Positions 5,083 through 6,650 of a DNA stretch of 6,650 bases are shown piece by piece (the first letter of the stretch is position 1; every line of letters starts with the position of its first letter). The DNA is from Chloroflexota bacterium (GTDB lineage: Bacteria; Chloroflexota; Anaerolineae; DTPP01). A model generated the notes under the pieces. The model did not search any database, was not told the origin of the DNA, and worked only from the letters and a program-made list of their open reading frames with translations. Where the stretch lies: NCBI GenBank assembly GCA_012514615.1, contig JAAYZY010000582.1, forward strand, positions 1 to 6,650, read 5' to 3'. A program made the position numbers and the translations under genes.

Positions 5083-5688
5083 CTACAGGTAGCCCAGCGC
5101 CCGCAGACGCTCTTCCACCTCGGCCTCTTCTTCGGCGTTGTAGGCTTCGCCCCCGGCCTTGGGGATGTAGCCCATCTCCTCCAGCTTGGCCAGGATCTTC
5201 TGCAGGCTCTCCTCCACCGTCTCTGCAGCGGTGTGCACCACCACTTCGGCGTTCAGCGGCTCCTCATAGGGGTCCGACACGCCGGTGAAGTTGGCGATCT
5301 CGCCGGCCATGGCCTTGCGGTAGAGCCCCTTCACGTCCCGATCGGCCAGCACTTCCAGCGGCGTCTCCACGTAGACTTCCACAAAGCGGCCGATCCGCTG
5401 GCGGTTCTCGTCGCGGATCTCCCGGTACGGGGAGATGGCCGCGCCGATGGCCACCACGCCGTTGCGGCTGAGCAACTGGCAGACGAAGCCGATGCGCCGG
5501 ATGTTGGTGTCGCGGTCTTCCTTGCTGAAGCCCAGGCCCTTGCTCAGGTTCTGGCGCACCACATCGCCATCCAACACTTCTACCTTCATGCCCCGCTCGC
5601 GCAGGTCCTTCTCTAGCAGGCGCGCCAGCGTGGTCTTGCCCGACCCGCTGAGGCCGGTGAACCAAACCGTGAATCCTTGGTGTTCCAT
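5083..5688 (-). CDS. cysC: Adenylylsulfate (APS) kinase with an extra acidic C-terminal tail
   Basis: A 201-residue cytoplasmic kinase that makes PAPS from APS and ATP, the activated sulfate used for assimilation or by sulfotransferases. Motifs in order: P-loop GLSGSGKTT (12-20), DGDVVR (40-45), [17 protein letters not shown] (51-67) for APS binding, SPYR (86-89), YVETPLEV (106-113), KGLYRKA (120-126) and [10 protein letters not shown] (135-144). The standard fold ends near GYIPK (173-177). Residues 178-201 form an added tail, acidic ([13 protein letters not shown]) and closing in RLRALGYL, which the kinase fold does not need. The ATG at 5688 follows GGAGG (5699-5703) at 10 bases; the open frame upstream to 5790 runs through the hairpin and looks non-coding. 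The gene lies between two paralogous phosphohydrolase genes. No ATP sulfurylase or PAPS reductase is in the window. Confidence 0.95.
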   Translation of the reverse strand: MEHQGFTVWFTGLSGSGKTTLARLLEKDLRERGMKVEVLDGDVVRQNLSKGLGFSKEDRDTNIRRIGFVCQLLSRNGVVAIGAAISPYREIRDENRQRIGRFVEVYVETPLEVLADRDVKGLYRKAMAGEIANFTGVSDPYEEPLNAEVVVHTAAETVEESLQKILAKLEEMGYIPKAGGEAYNAEEEAEVEERLRALGYL

Positions 5689-5754
5689 CCTCTCACATCC
5701 TCCATGGTCTTGCCGCCGGCTCTGCGGCCGGGGAACTGCGTACGTGGTCAGAGC

Positions 5755-5799
5755 GGCGCGCCCTTGGCCCAACCGCGCTGGCGAGGCCAAGGGCGCGCC
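5755..5799. repeat. Perfect 15-bp inverted repeat between phosphohydrolase and cysC
   Basis: GGCGCGCCCTTGGCC (5755-5769) and GGCCAAGGGCGCGCC (5785-5799) are exact reverse complements around a 15-base loop. Each arm contains the self-complementary GGCGCGCC. The structure lies 9 bases downstream of the stop codon of the upstream (right-hand) gene and 66 bases before the cysC start. There is no T-run on the - strand, so it is not a standard intrinsic terminator. It could protect the upstream mRNA's 3' end, attenuate cysC, or cause partial Rho-independent pausing. Confidence 0.8.
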
Positions 5800-5808
5800 G
5801 GGGCAGGG

Positions 5809-6650
5809 CTAGGCGACGCGGATCACCTTGCCTTCCATGTCGCTAGGCACCGACAGGCCCATCAGGTCCAAGACGGTGGGGGCCACATCCAGCAGGTCCA
5901 GCCCCTGCAGCTCTTGGCCGGTGGTGGCCATGCCCGGTCGCCGCATGATGAACAGGCCGTGCTGGGCGTGGTTGGCGTCGTCGGGGCCGGTGTCGTTCTC
6001 CCGGGTGTGCACCCGGTTGTGGCCCACACTGCCCACCGCCCGCCAGGCCAGGTTGCCGAAGTAGACGATGAGGTCCGGCGGGATGTTGCGTACGGTGCGG
6101 TAGACCTCCTCGGGCTTGAAGGAGACCGAGCCGATGTTCTGTCCGTACTCGTCGGTGAGGCCAGCGATGCGGGCCATGAGCTCGTCGCGCTCCCGCTCGT
6201 AGTCCTGGGGCTCGATGACGCCCTGCGGCTCCCGGCCCTTGACGTTGAAGAAGACGCGGGAGTAGTAGCCGCCGGCGCCCCACGCCTTGGTGCGGGGCCA
6301 ATCCACCTCCACCTTCTCCAGGGGGACCACTGCCGAGGGCTTCTCTTTCAGCGTCAGGTAGCCTTCCTGCATCAGCCATTCGTTGACGCAGATGCCACCG
6401 ATCATCGGCTTGGCCCCATGGTCCGAGACCACCAGCACCACCGTGTCGTCGTCCAACAGGGCCAGCACCTTGCCGATCTGCTCATCAACGTATTGGTAGT
6501 AGCGCTTGATGGCGTTCTCATAGCGGTTGCCGGCCTCGTACTTGGGGTGGCTGGGGTCGAAGTACTTCCAGAAGCCGTGGTGGATGCGGTCGATGCCCAT
6601 ATCCACGAACATGAAGAAGTCCCACGGGCGGGTCTGCATCAGGTGGCGCA
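5809..6650 (-). CDS. AlkP-superfamily phosphohydrolase (COG3379-like), N-terminus outside the window
   Basis: Partial gene: the frame is open through the right edge, so the part with the first metal-binding Asp and the nucleophile is missing. Counting from the Met at 6639, visible metal-site candidates are D17 and H21 (GIDRIHHGFW), D73 and H74 (VVSDHGAKP), and H224 (DDANHAQHGLF). The block YYSRVFFNVKGREPQG (125-140) is the same signature seen in the other hydrolase of the cluster. The two also share WDFFM, D-R-x-H-H-x-F-W, VN-x-W-L, the E-E-V-Y segment and D-(L/V)-A-P-T-V-L-(E/D)-(I/L)-(L/M)-G near the C-terminus, so they are paralogues, though diverged. A Met at 6639 is in frame, but it lies inside the conserved domain and is not the start. 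The substrate is unknown. It is upstream of cysC in the direction of transcription, with 120 bases and a strong hairpin between them. Confidence 0.87.
   Translation of the reverse strand, partial: RHLMQTRPWDFFMFVDMGIDRIHHGFWKYFDPSHPKYEAGNRYENAIKRYYQYVDEQIGKVLALLDDDTVVLVVSDHGAKPMIGGICVNEWLMQEGYLTLKEKPSAVVPLEKVEVDWPRTKAWGAGGYYSRVFFNVKGREPQGVIEPQDYERERDELMARIAGLTDEYGQNIGSVSFKPEEVYRTVRNIPPDLIVYFGNLAWRAVGSVGHNRVHTRENDTGPDDANHAQHGLFIMRRPGMATTGQELQGLDLLDVAPTVLDLMGLSVPSDMEGKVIRVA

Noticed and set aside
3828..5288. 486-codon open frame on the + strand, antisense to the phosphohydrolase and cysC
   Set aside because: Its translation is rich in Q, H, V and G with no recognisable domain, and it crosses two well-supported genes on the other strand. 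Long antisense frames are expected from strong G/C third-position bias.

Overview
The window comes from a high-GC bacterial chromosome. Most coding regions have strong G/C third positions, consensus-like sigma-70 promoters and AGGAGGTGA-type ribosome binding sites. The gene mix fits a Chloroflexota lineage (Anaerolineae/Caldilineae type) best: an ECF sigma factor with a DUF4367-like membrane partner, a tiny orphan Flp pilin, a half-size UPF0016 protein, and AlkP-superfamily phosphohydrolases beside an APS kinase. That placement is an inference from gene style; no marker gene proves it.

Left part (1-1520, + strand): a two-gene sigma/anti-sigma-like operon. A candidate promoter (85-113) precedes an ECF sigma factor (165-746), followed 24 bases later by a single-pass membrane protein with a DUF4367-like outer domain (771-1520). 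Next comes about 355 bases without a gene. This gap holds a long GNRA-capped hairpin (1701-1736) and a very good promoter (1815-1844).

Middle part (1876-3599): the promoter drives nfo (endonuclease IV, all nine metal ligands present) and, 29 bases later, a half-size UPF0016/GDT1-type membrane cation transporter. Convergent to it lies a small ribbon-helix-helix protein gene (3030-3260, - strand); the two stop codons sit inside one CTATAG palindrome. Divergent from the ribbon-helix-helix gene is a 48-residue Flp/type IVb pilin gene (3453-3599) with its own promoter, a perfect RBS and an intrinsic terminator. A CATGAT direct repeat with a 10-base period lies in the spacer of the pilin promoter and is a candidate operator for the neighbouring regulator.

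Right part (3681-6650, all - strand, transcribed right to left): an AlkP-superfamily phosphohydrolase cut by the window edge, then cysC (APS kinase), then a second AlkP-superfamily phosphohydrolase. The two hydrolases are paralogous. The kinase has an extra acidic C-terminal tail ending in an LRALGYL motif that is not part of the kinase fold. A perfect 15-bp hairpin separates the first hydrolase from cysC. The arrangement suggests a sulfonucleotide (APS/PAPS) linked hydrolase module of unknown substrate, possibly with the nearby ribbon-helix-helix protein. This is the most interesting part of the window.
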